64,000 nucleotides of DNA, taken from NCBI GenBank assembly GCA_966211455.1, contig CBIHNI010000005.1:62001-126000 (forward strand), given 5' to 3'. This document shows, in pieces, positions 27,051 through 35,151 of this stretch (positions within the stretch are counted from its first letter, which is position 1; each line of letters starts with the position of its first letter). Source of the DNA: 21-14-0-10-47-8 sp966211455. Its GTDB lineage: Bacteria; Bdellovibrionota; Bdellovibrionia; Bdellovibrionales; Bdellovibrionaceae. The notes beneath the pieces were generated by a model. It had not been told where the DNA came from. It was given only the letters and a program-made list of their open reading frames with translations, and made no database searches. The position numbers and the translations under genes were made by a program.

Positions 27051-27583
27051 GGGTCGTCACAGCGGTGGGTTGGTGTAAACGCTGGTGCATCCGTCCATGA
27101 GCCTGGCCGGCCGCGAAGGCTGCAAGACGGCCGTCCTGGCTGGGCGCCCCCGGCCGCCTTGTCCAAAATTAGGGGACAAAATCAGAATACGACTGCTTTG
27201 GGAGAATCTGGTTTTGGATTTGAGGGCTTTCTTTTTCTAAGACGGTGCCTGAGAGTGAAATTTAGCAAAAATGCGTTCATCCACACAGCCACGGGTACTC
27301 AATGCTTTGAAGTGGGTCTTTAAGTCCCCTCACAAAGTCTGGAACCAGTTGGTTCCGAACTTTGTGAGGCAGGTGTCTGAAGACCCCTCAGAGAAATGAC
27401 TCCCAGTTGGAAGTCATTTCTCTGAGGGCATCAGTGCAACAAAAAGCTAAGAGTGAATTCCCCAAAACCATACGAGTGAATTTTCCAAACATCGGAATCG
27501 CTGGCCAGGACGGCCAGCGATCGCGGGTTCGGGCCGGCCGAGGCCCGATTGGCAGGACGCACGGCCCTCATGATACGCGAAAA
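27051..27583. repeat. Structured palindromic repeat element, copy B (about 530 bp, inverted relative to copy A)
   Basis: Reads as the reverse complement of copy A with roughly nine in ten bases matching where I aligned them. Hairpins: 27328-27369 (CCTCACAAAGT/ACTTTGTGAGG), 27386-27427 (CCTCAGAGAAATGACT and complement), 27497-27521 (ATCGCTGGCC-AGGAC-GGCCAGCGAT) and 27529-27548 (TCGGGCC-GGCCGA-GGCCCGA). The left GGCC hairpin near 27123-27163 has an enlarged loop. Outside it on the left, CTCGTCACAGCTTTGG (27025-27040) resembles the outer inverted repeat of the other copies. It lies between convergent genes. Confidence 0.9.
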
Positions 27584-27672
27584 GCCATCGTAGCTAGAGA
27601 GAGAAAGACAAAAGAAACCACACAGCCCAAGAACCCAAGCCCAAGCAGCGGCAAGCGCCGGCCCGCGGCCGA

Positions 27673-29061
27673 CTACTGCGCTTTCTCGACCTTGAGCTGC
27701 GGGAAATCCTTCAACTGCCCGTCGATGGCTTTCTCGTCTGCGAAGACGACGATCTTCATGCGGTCCGCCTTGAAGTGCTTGTGGATCGCCTCGTTTAGAT
27801 CCTTCAGGCGAATGCCGTTCACGTTGTCGAAGAAGTTTGTCAGATACGTGTCCTGTACTCCGTACAAGCGAAGCACCAACAGGTTGAAAGCCAAACGATC
27901 GACCGTTTCGATTGCGGCTGGAAATTGGCCCACCAGCAAAGCTTTGGCGGCGTCGAGTTCTTTATTCGTGGCGCCTTCTGTTTGGAATTCTTTGGTGACC
28001 TGCAAAGTATTCTTGATCGCCTCGCCGACCTTTTCGTTTCTGGCGAAGGTCGAAATCTCAAAGCTGCCGATTCCTTGTCGGGCATCGAATTGCGAATGGA
28101 TCGAATAGGTCAAACCCAAGTCATCACGCACGCGTTGATTCAGGCGGCTGGCAAAGGCTCCGCCCAAGATAATGTTCGCCATGCGAAGCTTCAAGAAATC
28201 GGGATCGCCGCGGCCGATCCCCAGATGCCCGATGCGGATTTGCGTTTGCTGCAGTCCCGGCTTGGTGAAAAGCTTCACATCCATTTGGGTGGCTTCGGGC
28301 GGATTTTGCAGCTGGCGTTTTTCGACCGCACCGCTAGCCCACTGCGAGAATGTCTTTTCAACTTGCTCTTGAAATTTGGCATCGAAATTTCCAGCCACGG
28401 CTAGCATCGCATTGTTCGGGCGATAGTTGGCAAAATAGTGACGGATGATTTGCGTGCGGCTGATCGCTTTGATTCCGGCGACTGTTCCGATCACCGGGCG
28501 ACCATAGGGATGCTTTCCGAAAAGTTCCCCGTCAAACAAGGTGCTGGCGTACTCGGTCGGTTGATCTTGCATTTGCGCCAGCTCGGCCAAAACCTGCGAG
28601 CGTTTCCGCTCGACTTCGGAACCCGCGAAAGCCGGACTGAGAACAACGTCCGCATACATTGAAAGAAGCTTCTCTTTGTACTCGGAAAGCCCGGCCGTCG
28701 TCATCATCACGTAATCGGCGGCGGCCGTTTCTCCGAATGAAGATCCCAACTGGGCGAAGTCATCGGCGACTTGCAAAGCCGAGCGCTTCGTCGTCCCCTG
28801 CTCGAGCAGCGCCAAGGTCATGCCGGTTAAACCTTCGGCTCCGGCCGGATCTTGCGACGAGCCCGACATCACCATCATGTTAAAGCTGATGCGCGGAAGA
28901 CTGTCGTCCTTGATGTAAAGAATACGAAGACCATTGGCCAAAGTTTTCTCTTCGACTGGCTTCATTTTGAATGGACCGCTAACCGTCTTGGTGCTGAGAC
29001 TTGAACAAGCGGTCAAAGATAGAACCAAAAAAGATGTCAGAATTCGTTGGCTGTTTTTCAT
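27673..29061 (-). CDS. M16 family protein, catalytically inactive partner, lipoprotein
   Basis: A 462-residue lipoprotein (lipobox LTAC in LVLSLTACSSLS). It has the two-lobed M16 fold: MKPVEEKTLANGLRILYI at the start, the N-lobe helix, and C-terminal lobe with RIGHLGIGRGDPDFLKLRMA and FASRLNQRVRDDLGLTYSIH (the R/Y motif that binds substrate). But the zinc motif HxxEH is replaced: the expected place reads GLTGMTLALLEQGT. Inactive M16 subunits pair with active ones; the active partner is directly upstream, overlapping by four bases. The pair likely forms a heterodimeric peptidase in the periplasm. Confidence 0.92.
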   Translation of the reverse strand: MKNSQRILTSFLVLSLTACSSLSTKTVSGPFKMKPVEEKTLANGLRILYIKDDSLPRISFNMMVMSGSSQDPAGAEGLTGMTLALLEQGTTKRSALQVADDFAQLGSSFGETAAADYVMMTTAGLSEYKEKLLSMYADVVLSPAFAGSEVERKRSQVLAELAQMQDQPTEYASTLFDGELFGKHPYGRPVIGTVAGIKAISRTQIIRHYFANYRPNNAMLAVAGNFDAKFQEQVEKTFSQWASGAVEKRQLQNPPEATQMDVKLFTKPGLQQTQIRIGHLGIGRGDPDFLKLRMANIILGGAFASRLNQRVRDDLGLTYSIHSQFDARQGIGSFEISTFARNEKVGEAIKNTLQVTKEFQTEGATNKELDAAKALLVGQFPAAIETVDRLAFNLLVLRLYGVQDTYLTNFFDNVNGIRLKDLNEAIHKHFKADRMKIVVFADEKAIDGQLKDFPQLKVEKAQ

Positions 29062-30380
29062 TTTGCTTTCGGCTCCAGAACTCCGACCACGCGACGCTGC
29101 GGTTGGAGGTATTTCTTTGCAACATTTCGGATGTCTTGAATTTGAACTTTGTTGTAACGCTCAAGATCGGTGAAGACGCGGGTGTAATCGCCGAAAATAA
29201 TCTCGTTGATCGCCAATGATTGCGCCTTGCCGTCGATCGTGGTGAGACCTTCCATATAATCCATCATGGTCTGATTCTTCGCCTTTTGCAGTTCGGCCGC
29301 ACTGACCAGATTTTGCTGCACGTTTTCGACTTCGGCCAAAATATCTTTTTGCGCGTTGAGCGTGCGAAGGCCCGGCTTCATGGTCGCCATGATCATAAAG
29401 ATCCCCGGATCGGCGGTTGTCATATTGTAAGAGTTCACCGCCGAAGCCACTTGTTGCTGGTACACAAGCTTCTTGTGCAAACGGCTGGAACGGCCGCCGC
29501 CAATAATATTTGAAAGAAGGTCCAAGGCGAAAGAGTCATCATGCCCTGCCGCGACACCTTTGTAAGCCACCATGAACGAGCGCGTCTGCACATCCCATGG
29601 CATCACTTTGACGATCGGTTTTTTGGCATCAGGCTCTTGCGGATAATTTCGAGGCGGCAGCGGCTTCGCTTCCAAACCGCTGTAGTATTTTTCGATCAAC
29701 GCTTTGGTTTTGTTCGGTTCGAAATCGCCCGAAATCACCAGCACTGCATTGTTCGGCAGGTAGAAAGTGTCGTAAAACTTTTGCAGTTTTTCGACGGTGT
29801 AAGCTTGAATATCGGTCATGTAACCGATCACCGGCCAAGTGTAAGGATGAAGCTTAAAGACATTGGCGAAAATCATCTCGCGCAACAAACCGCCCGGATT
29901 ATTGTCGACTCGCCACCGGCGCTCCTCTCCAACGACTTGCAGTTCGCTTTTCAGATCTTCCGGTTTCAAAGTCAGACTGCGCATGCGATCGACTTCCATA
30001 TCCATAATCAGCTCAAGCTTTGAGCTTGGCAGATTTTCATAGAAGCCGGTGTAATCATTGCTGGTGAAAGCGTTATTGACGATTCCGTTCTGGTGCAGAA
30101 TTTGATCGAACTCTTTGCCGCTGTATTTTTTAGCGCCCTTGAACATCATGTGTTCTAACATATGCGCAGCCCCGGTGACGCCCGGGCCTTCATCCCTGGA
30201 ACCGACCCGGTACCAAGTGTGGTAGCTGATCATCGGAACCGAATGATCTTCAGCCAAAATAACCGTCAGACCGTTTTTGAGAGTGTACTTCTCAACCGGA
30301 AACTGAATTTTAAGTTGGGCGTTCGAGTGAAAAGAAAAAAGGACGGCCGTGATGAGAAATGCGAAGTTGAATTTTGTCAT
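29058..30380 (-). CDS. M16 family zinc metallopeptidase, active subunit, exported
   Basis: A 440-residue peptidase with signal peptide (FAFLITAVLFSFHSNAQ). The inverzincin motif HMLEHMMFKG (HxxEH) with the downstream Glu region ELIMDMEVDRMRSLTLK gives the zinc site; GEERRWRVDNNPGGLL and GGRSSRLHKKLVYQQQVASA continue the M16 pattern. It degrades peptides within a closed chamber. It is the first gene of a two-gene operon with the inactive partner, coupled by a 4-base overlap. Confidence 0.94.
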   Translation of the reverse strand: MTKFNFAFLITAVLFSFHSNAQLKIQFPVEKYTLKNGLTVILAEDHSVPMISYHTWYRVGSRDEGPGVTGAAHMLEHMMFKGAKKYSGKEFDQILHQNGIVNNAFTSNDYTGFYENLPSSKLELIMDMEVDRMRSLTLKPEDLKSELQVVGEERRWRVDNNPGGLLREMIFANVFKLHPYTWPVIGYMTDIQAYTVEKLQKFYDTFYLPNNAVLVISGDFEPNKTKALIEKYYSGLEAKPLPPRNYPQEPDAKKPIVKVMPWDVQTRSFMVAYKGVAAGHDDSFALDLLSNIIGGGRSSRLHKKLVYQQQVASAVNSYNMTTADPGIFMIMATMKPGLRTLNAQKDILAEVENVQQNLVSAAELQKAKNQTMMDYMEGLTTIDGKAQSLAINEIIFGDYTRVFTDLERYNKVQIQDIRNVAKKYLQPQRRVVGVLEPKAK

Positions 30381-30389
30381 GCCTCCAAA

Positions 30390-30920
30390 TTATTGCACGA
30401 CGAATTCAGAGAAGTAAACGTCCTTGACCACACCTCGGTCGAGAAGCGAATTGACATCAGTTGCGATGCGATCTTTTAAGAAGAGCTTTCCTTGAATGCT
30501 TTCCAGATCACCGAAGGTCTGGCCGTTCAAAATACGCACGATCGAGTCACGTGCTTTGGCGCGGTTGTCCGAGTTGATGATCTCTTCGAAACCTTCTTTA
30601 CCTAGCATTTCCAGATTCACTTCCAAACGGATCGTGCGCTTTGGTTCGCCCGCCAGATTCACCGTGAATTTATCCATAGTGTAAACCAAAGGACCAGTCT
30701 CAGCGCCGCTGGCCGCCAGCTTTGCTTCTTCGGCTTCTTTCTGGGCTTCTAGACTTTCTTCTGTAATTTCAGGAGCGTGCCACCCGATGGTCGCAGAGTA
30801 GACCCAGAAAGCCCCAAGGCCGGTCACGCCCAAGTTTACAAGCGCAAAGACGGCCTGCAGAATCAGAGCGACGGGAAGTTTTTTGCCTTCGGGTTTTTGA
30901 TCTTTTGCTGCGTCTGCCAT
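30390..30920 (-). CDS. fliL: Flagellar basal-body-associated protein FliL
   Basis: A 176-residue single-span membrane protein that stabilises the flagellar motor. From ATG 30920 (MADAAKDQKPEGKK, GAAGGA six bases upstream) there is one helix (VALILQAVFALVNLGVTGLG), then a periplasmic stalk rich in Glu and Ala and the FliL domain: LVYTMDKFTVNLAGEPKRTI, LEVNLEMLG, ARDSIVRILNGQTFGDLESI and a closing VVKDVYFSEFVVQ. The open frame reaches 31007 but only this start has a ribosome site. No other flagellar gene is adjacent, so it is a detached copy; it ends ten bases ahead of the M16 operon. Confidence 0.9.
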   Translation of the reverse strand: MADAAKDQKPEGKKLPVALILQAVFALVNLGVTGLGAFWVYSATIGWHAPEITEESLEAQKEAEEAKLAASGAETGPLVYTMDKFTVNLAGEPKRTIRLEVNLEMLGKEGFEEIINSDNRAKARDSIVRILNGQTFGDLESIQGKLFLKDRIATDVNSLLDRGVVKDVYFSEFVVQ

Positions 30921-31125
30921 AGCGTCCTTCACAGAAACAAGTTGTCGATAATTCTTTATCGGCGCTCTGGACAGAGGTCTGAAGGCCTTTTTGATCGCCT
31001 TTTCCATTAGGACGGCCGTGTCTTTTTGAGAATTTTGTCAAAGTTTTCGCCGCTCTGTTCGCATTGCTACTAGGCGAAGATCCACATGAATTGACAAGGA
31101 GCCCAATCCCGAGTCGAATAGAGAT

Positions 31126-32205
31126 ATGCGACTCTTGAACTCAGCACTGGTAGCGGTTTTCACTGGCGGGATGGCTATTATCACATTAGCTGCCCAGGCC
31201 CATGCTCAACAAACTCAATCTCAAACTGAGACAGGCACTCCTTCCGCCGAAGCGGCAGCCGAGAAAAAGTATCCCTCAGGTCTGATTGCATTGTCGGGCG
31301 AGCCTCAATTTTCTTCTTACTCTTTCGTGGTCGATAAAACCAAACGCATCTTGTCGGTCTACGAATGGAAAGACGGCGATCTGAATCTCATCGCCGAATA
31401 TCCCAGCGATATGGGAAAGAAGAGCGGCGAAAAAACGAAGGTCAATGACCACCGCACCCCGGTCGGAATCTACTTCCTGCAAAAAGAAATGACCCAGCCG
31501 GAAATTCCGTTTGGGACTTACGGGAATCTGGCTTTCACCACCGACTATCCGAATATCTTCGACAAGCGCGAAATGAAAACCGGTTACGGCATCTGGTTGC
31601 ACGCGGTTCCCGACACGGTTCCTTTGACCCGTGGGTCACGTGGTTGCGTCGTGGTTCGCAATGACGTCATCAAGTCTTTGAAAAAATACGTTCGTCTCGA
31701 GCAGACTCCGATCTTGATCTATGACGATGTGAAGTATCTCAGCAAAGACGAATACCAGAACCAGAAAGCCAAGTTCCTGGCGGACTTTGAAAACTGGCGC
31801 AATGCTTGGGAAACCCAGGACGTCGACACCTACATCAAGTACTATGATCAGACCTTCCGAAACGACGAGATGAACTACAAGCAGTGGTACCGTCACAAAA
31901 AGAAGCTGAAAGATCTTTACACTTATATCAAAGTTCAATTGGGGCCACCGCTGATCTTAAAGAACAAAGATCAGGTGGTGATCCGCACGGTTCAACGTTA
32001 CGAATCGAACCTGCACAAAGATTTCGGCGAGAAAACAATCCACGCCCGCTGGTCACCAGAGGTCGGCTTCCAGATCATCCGCGAAGACTGGAAACCAATG
32101 ATGGATCCTTTGGCAAAGAAGGACAGCGAAGAAAAAAGCGCCTCTCTGGATCGCAAGCTTCCTGCTTCCGTCCCCAGCGTCAACCCACCCGCTCCCCAAA
32201 AATAA
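31126..32205 (+). CDS. L,D-transpeptidase (YkuD family), exported
   Basis: A 359-residue exported protein with signal peptide (LVAVFTGGMAIITLAAQAHA). The YkuD domain covers about residues 65-200: SFVVDKTKRILSVYEW, HRTPVGIYFLQKEM, GIWLHAV and, after a gap, SRGCVVV with the catalytic Cys. It can cross-link peptidoglycan through 3-3 bonds or attach proteins to it. The last 150 residues form a second domain (FENWRNAWETQDVDTYIKYY onward), an NTF2-like fold with SnoaL-type pattern that often accompanies YkuD in this lineage. In predators such enzymes may act on prey wall; that is inference. Confidence 0.9.
   Translation: MRLLNSALVAVFTGGMAIITLAAQAHAQQTQSQTETGTPSAEAAAEKKYPSGLIALSGEPQFSSYSFVVDKTKRILSVYEWKDGDLNLIAEYPSDMGKKSGEKTKVNDHRTPVGIYFLQKEMTQPEIPFGTYGNLAFTTDYPNIFDKREMKTGYGIWLHAVPDTVPLTRGSRGCVVVRNDVIKSLKKYVRLEQTPILIYDDVKYLSKDEYQNQKAKFLADFENWRNAWETQDVDTYIKYYDQTFRNDEMNYKQWYRHKKKLKDLYTYIKVQLGPPLILKNKDQVVIRTVQRYESNLHKDFGEKTIHARWSPEVGFQIIREDWKPMMDPLAKKDSEEKSASLDRKLPASVPSVNPPAPQK
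31218..31232. promoter_or_regulatory. Palindromic 15-mer match (ATCTCAAACTGAGAC) within the YkuD gene
   Basis: Matches the GTCTCAAAATGAGAC palindrome at 13 of 15 positions, but lies inside the signal-peptide-proximal coding region, so it may be chance. Confidence 0.15.
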
Positions 32206-32208
32206 AAA

Positions 32209-32229
32209 GGTCCGCAAAACTTTGCGGCC
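32209..32229 (+). terminator. Hairpin terminator after the L,D-transpeptidase
   Basis: CCGCAAA (32212-32218) pairs with TTTGCGG (32221-32227) four bases after the stop codon; no T-run follows, so it may be stabilising rather than terminating. Confidence 0.45.
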
Positions 32230-32281
32230 CCCAACAAGTCGACCGAATTTCCTTGTCGACTGAGCTTGCCCCTTTCGTCCC

Positions 32282-32323
32282 CCTCAGATTAGCGTACTAA
32301 TATATTCGTACGCTAATCTGAGG
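32282..32323. repeat. Perfect 16-bp hairpin in the style of the CCTCAG palindromes (element E)
   Basis: CCTCAGATTAGCGTAC, loop TAATATATTC, then the exact complement ending CTGAGG. The CCTCAG...CTGAGG ends match the central hairpins of copies A, B and D, but the rest of the stem differs. Upstream another hairpin is visible (AGTCGAC at about 32237 with GTCGACT at about 32255). It lies between the convergent L,D-transpeptidase and 62-aa genes. Confidence 0.75.
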
Positions 32324-32419
32324 AGGTGAAAGACGGGCTTTTGTTTCTTCAGAATAAAGGGAATTGCAAAGTGGGGGCCGTGGCGGGGACCAAGAAGATG
32401 GGTGATGAGAAATAAAAAA

Positions 32420-32439
32420 GACCCTCGTGTCCGAGAGCC
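32420..32439 (-). terminator. Rho-independent terminator of the 62-aa gene
   Basis: On the minus strand GGCTCTCG-GACA-CGAGGGTC (with G-T pairs) is followed by TTTTTT. Position 39 bases after the stop. Confidence 0.7.
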
Positions 32440-32478
32440 TTTTTTGAAATTTGAATCTGCGAGAGGCGCAGATTTAAA

Positions 32479-32667
32479 TTAGTGCTGAGTATCGTCTGAA
32501 GATGAGCGACCCTCTTCCAGAGAGAGCTTTTCAGAGTTGTTGCCGGAATCGTTGAGCTGACCCAAATGAGCGTTGAGCTCTTCTTTGGTGATCACACCGT
32601 TTTTCAGGTTGAATTCGGTCATACGAACATCAAATTTCAAATTTTTCAGTGCTTTATCCAAAGACAT
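32479..32667 (-). CDS. Small acidic protein of unknown function (62 aa)
   Basis: MSLDKALKNLKFDVRMTEFN then a helix with ITKEELNAHLGQLND and a Ser/Asp/Glu-rich tail. CGGAGG five bases before the ATG and its own terminator argue for a real gene. Soluble, no signal. No family recognised. Confidence 0.72.
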   Translation of the reverse strand: MSLDKALKNLKFDVRMTEFNLKNGVITKEELNAHLGQLNDSGNNSEKLSLEEGRSSSDDTQH

Positions 32668-32714
32668 AAAAACCTCCGCGAAGGACTAGGTCTAACAGAG
32701 CCCGCGCCAAAAAG

Positions 32715-33485
32715 CTAGTTCCAGTACTTGGGACCTTCACCTGTTTTGGGCTGTTTTTCATTGTCCACAACCAGGCGCAGGTTGCGGTTCTTTTTCTTGG
32801 CTTTCCGAGCCCACATCACCTGCTGAATGCGGGTCCAACCCACCAACGTGATATAACCCGAAGCCAATCCCCCCAAGTGAGCTAAGTAGGCGACATCTCC
32901 GCCATTGACATCAGATGTCAAAAGCGAAGCCAGCTCCACCAAACCCATCATCAGGACGAAGAATTTGGCCTTCATCGGGATGACCCCTAAGGCGTAAATG
33001 GTGCGCTCGCCGAATAAAATCCCGTAAGCCAGCAAAAGCCCGAAGATAGCGCCCGAAGCTCCCATAACCGGAACGACCAGGGCTGCTGTCCCCGGCTTGA
33101 TCAGGTAATAGATCCAAGTTCCAACACAGTAAATGAAGCCCGCACCCACGCCGGTAATCAGGTAGAAGCTCAAGAAAAACTTGCGTCCCCAGCGCGCCTC
33201 AAGCTCGGCCCCCATAAACCACAGCATCAGCATGTTGAACAGAATATGCGTCACCTGAAAGGTGTGCAGGAACATGTAAGTGAAAAGCTGCCAGATCGAA
33301 AAGTCGTAAAGGACTTTCGCTGGATAAAGAGCAAACCATTTCGAAAAGCCGATGCCGCCGACCGATGGGCCGATGTACTGCTCAAGAATCACCTGACATC
33401 CAAGCCAGACCACCACGTTGATGATGATCAACCACTTAACGGTCGGAGTGATGGTCAGGTTCATTTGCATTTGGCCGCGGCTCAT
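32715..33485 (-). CDS. Rhomboid-family intramembrane serine protease
   Basis: A 256-residue six- or seven-helix membrane protein. The nucleophile is in VMGASGAIFGLLLAYG (GxSG), the catalytic His in AHLGGLASGYI, and the first loop carries a WQLFTYMFLHTFQVTHILFN pattern (the conserved HxxxN helix; His and Asn lining the oxyanion hole) with MGAELEARWG after it. These cut membrane proteins within the bilayer. The C-terminal tail is basic (RKAKKKNRNLRL). Start at 33485; a Met at residue 6 is possible. Confidence 0.93.
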   Translation of the reverse strand: MSRGQMQMNLTITPTVKWLIIINVVVWLGCQVILEQYIGPSVGGIGFSKWFALYPAKVLYDFSIWQLFTYMFLHTFQVTHILFNMLMLWFMGAELEARWGRKFFLSFYLITGVGAGFIYCVGTWIYYLIKPGTAALVVPVMGASGAIFGLLLAYGILFGERTIYALGVIPMKAKFFVLMMGLVELASLLTSDVNGGDVAYLAHLGGLASGYITLVGWTRIQQVMWARKAKKKNRNLRLVVDNEKQPKTGEGPKYWN

Positions 33486-33495
33486 AGATGTTGCC

Positions 33496-34131
33496 TCATT
33501 TGAAATAGGCTATCAGACGATCAAAGGTCATCTCAAGAGATTCGATCACGGTCTTTGTTTCCGCGACCAAGGGGAAAAAGTTCAGATCCCCGGCCCAGCG
33601 CGGAATCACATGGTAATGCAGATGATCCGGAATCCCCGCTCCCGCCACCGCCCCTAGATTCAAGCCCACATTCATCCCACCTGGCTGATAGACCTGCTGA
33701 AGTGCGCCGACCGCGATCTTCAAGGTCTCGTGCAAATCTTTGAACTGAGCTTCAGAAAGATGCACAAGGTCGCCCGTGTGCTCGTGTGGAATGACAAGCA
33801 AATGTCCCGAATTGTAAGGGAACTTGTTCAGCAGGATCATCGAATGCTTGGACTTATAAACGCACAATGTTTCGAAACTGGCTTCCTCTTTCGCGGCCTT
33901 GCAGAAGACACAACCTTCGGGATGGATCAGTTTGCGCACGTACTTGAAGCGATCGGGGCGAAATAAAACGTCGCGCTCCAGAGGCCAAATTTCCTGGGCG
34001 GCCTGCAAATACAAAGCGCTTTTCTTTGCCGATTTTTTATCCGATGACGAAACGGCTTTCGCAGAACCTTTTGCAGTTTTGCGGATCGAAGACTTCTTCG
34101 AGTTCGATTTTGCTTTTGCCTTTTTCGCCAT
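33496..34131 (-). CDS. HIT-family hydrolase with Lys-rich N-terminal tail
   Basis: The last 150 residues are a HIT domain: CVFCKAAKEE near its start (zinc-type Cys pair), ILLNKFPYNSGHLLVIPHEH, and the catalytic triad DHLHYHVIPRW (HxHxH), as in the Ap4A phosphorylase-like branch. It hydrolyses or phosphorolyses nucleoside conjugates such as Ap4A. The first 45 residues (MAKKAKAKSNSKKSSIRKTA...) are almost only Lys, Ser and Ala, an addition unlike typical HIT proteins, possibly nucleic-acid binding. Confidence 0.92.
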   Translation of the reverse strand: MAKKAKAKSNSKKSSIRKTAKGSAKAVSSSDKKSAKKSALYLQAAQEIWPLERDVLFRPDRFKYVRKLIHPEGCVFCKAAKEEASFETLCVYKSKHSMILLNKFPYNSGHLLVIPHEHTGDLVHLSEAQFKDLHETLKIAVGALQQVYQPGGMNVGLNLGAVAGAGIPDHLHYHVIPRWAGDLNFFPLVAETKTVIESLEMTFDRLIAYFK

Positions 34132-34150
34132 GTGCTTCCTTGTCCGCGTC

Positions 34151-35089
34151 CTAATTCCAGTAACCTGGCATCAGGAACAAAGGCCGATTCAAAAGATTGG
34201 CTTTGAAAACCTTGTTCATCATTTGTTCGGCGATTTTAGCTTCGCTGCTGGCTTCGTCTTCGTTGCCATTTAAAATATCCAGAATTCCGGGACGGTGTTT
34301 TGGAACTTCGAAAATTTCAAAATCATCCATGTCGGCGATTTCCGCCGCCACATCAAAGGCATGATCGATGGTTCCGACTTCGTCAGCCAGTCCCAGCTTC
34401 ACGGCGGCCGCTCCGGTCATCACGCGACCGTCAGCGTAAGGCTCGATCTGCTCTTTTTTCATATTGCGGCCGGTGGCCACCGCCTCTTTGAACTGATCCC
34501 AAACTTCGTTGATCATATCTTGGAAAAGCTGGCGTTCATCGTCTCGCATGCTGCGGTACTCGGCCCCCGAGTCTTTGTATTTTCCGGTCGTGATGGTGTA
34601 GCGGGAAATCTTCGCCCAATCATAAAGCTTTTCCAGATTGGCAAATTCCATGATGACGCCAATCGATCCGACCAAAGCGCCCGGTGCGACGATGATTTTA
34701 TCTGCCGCCACGGCCGAATAGTAAGCCCCGCTGGCCATCATCCCCGAAGTCGCCGCCACCACCGGTTTCTTAAATTCGGTGCGCGTGCGCTTGATCTCTT
34801 CGTAAATTTCCTGCGACGGACCGACAACCCCACCCGGAGAATTGATTTCAATGACGATCGCTTTGATATCTTTTTCTTCGCGGTATTTTTTCAGCGCCTT
34901 CAAAAAGCGCTCGCCATCCATGATCACGCCTTCAAGCTTCAAATGCAGGATTGAATTTTTTGAAATCAGACGCAGCTTTTGCTCGCCGCCAAACAAAGAG
35001 ATCGCCGAGCTTCCCACCAAGAAAGCAAATAGCGACATAAACACGAACAGTAAAACGCCCAACATCACCCATGGATTCTTTTTCATCAT
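34151..35089 (-). CDS. sppA: Signal peptide peptidase SppA, short (36K) type
   Basis: A 312-residue membrane-anchored serine protease degrading cleaved signal peptides. One N-terminal helix (WVMLGVLLFVFMSLFAFLV), then the ClpP-like fold: KAIVIEINSPGGVVGPSQEI, VAATSGMMASGAYYSAVAAD with the nucleophilic Ser, GSIGVIMEF and TTGKYKDSG with the general-base Lys. Start at 35089 has GAGG eight bases upstream. It is 19 bases upstream of the HIT gene on the same strand and may share a transcript. Confidence 0.93.
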   Translation of the reverse strand: MMKKNPWVMLGVLLFVFMSLFAFLVGSSAISLFGGEQKLRLISKNSILHLKLEGVIMDGERFLKALKKYREEKDIKAIVIEINSPGGVVGPSQEIYEEIKRTRTEFKKPVVAATSGMMASGAYYSAVAADKIIVAPGALVGSIGVIMEFANLEKLYDWAKISRYTITTGKYKDSGAEYRSMRDDERQLFQDMINEVWDQFKEAVATGRNMKKEQIEPYADGRVMTGAAAVKLGLADEVGTIDHAFDVAAEIADMDDFEIFEVPKHRPGILDILNGNEDEASSEAKIAEQMMNKVFKANLLNRPLFLMPGYWN

Positions 35090-35151
35090 CGAAACCTCGC
35101 CGAAATATTTAAGCAAAAGTTCCCAGTGAAATGAAGAAAATCAGGTTGAAT

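Noticed and set aside
27407..28108. Plus-strand open frame of 233 codons over element B and the M16 gene
   Set aside because: It is antisense to the inactive M16 gene and starts inside the repeat; no ribosome site or protein-like composition.
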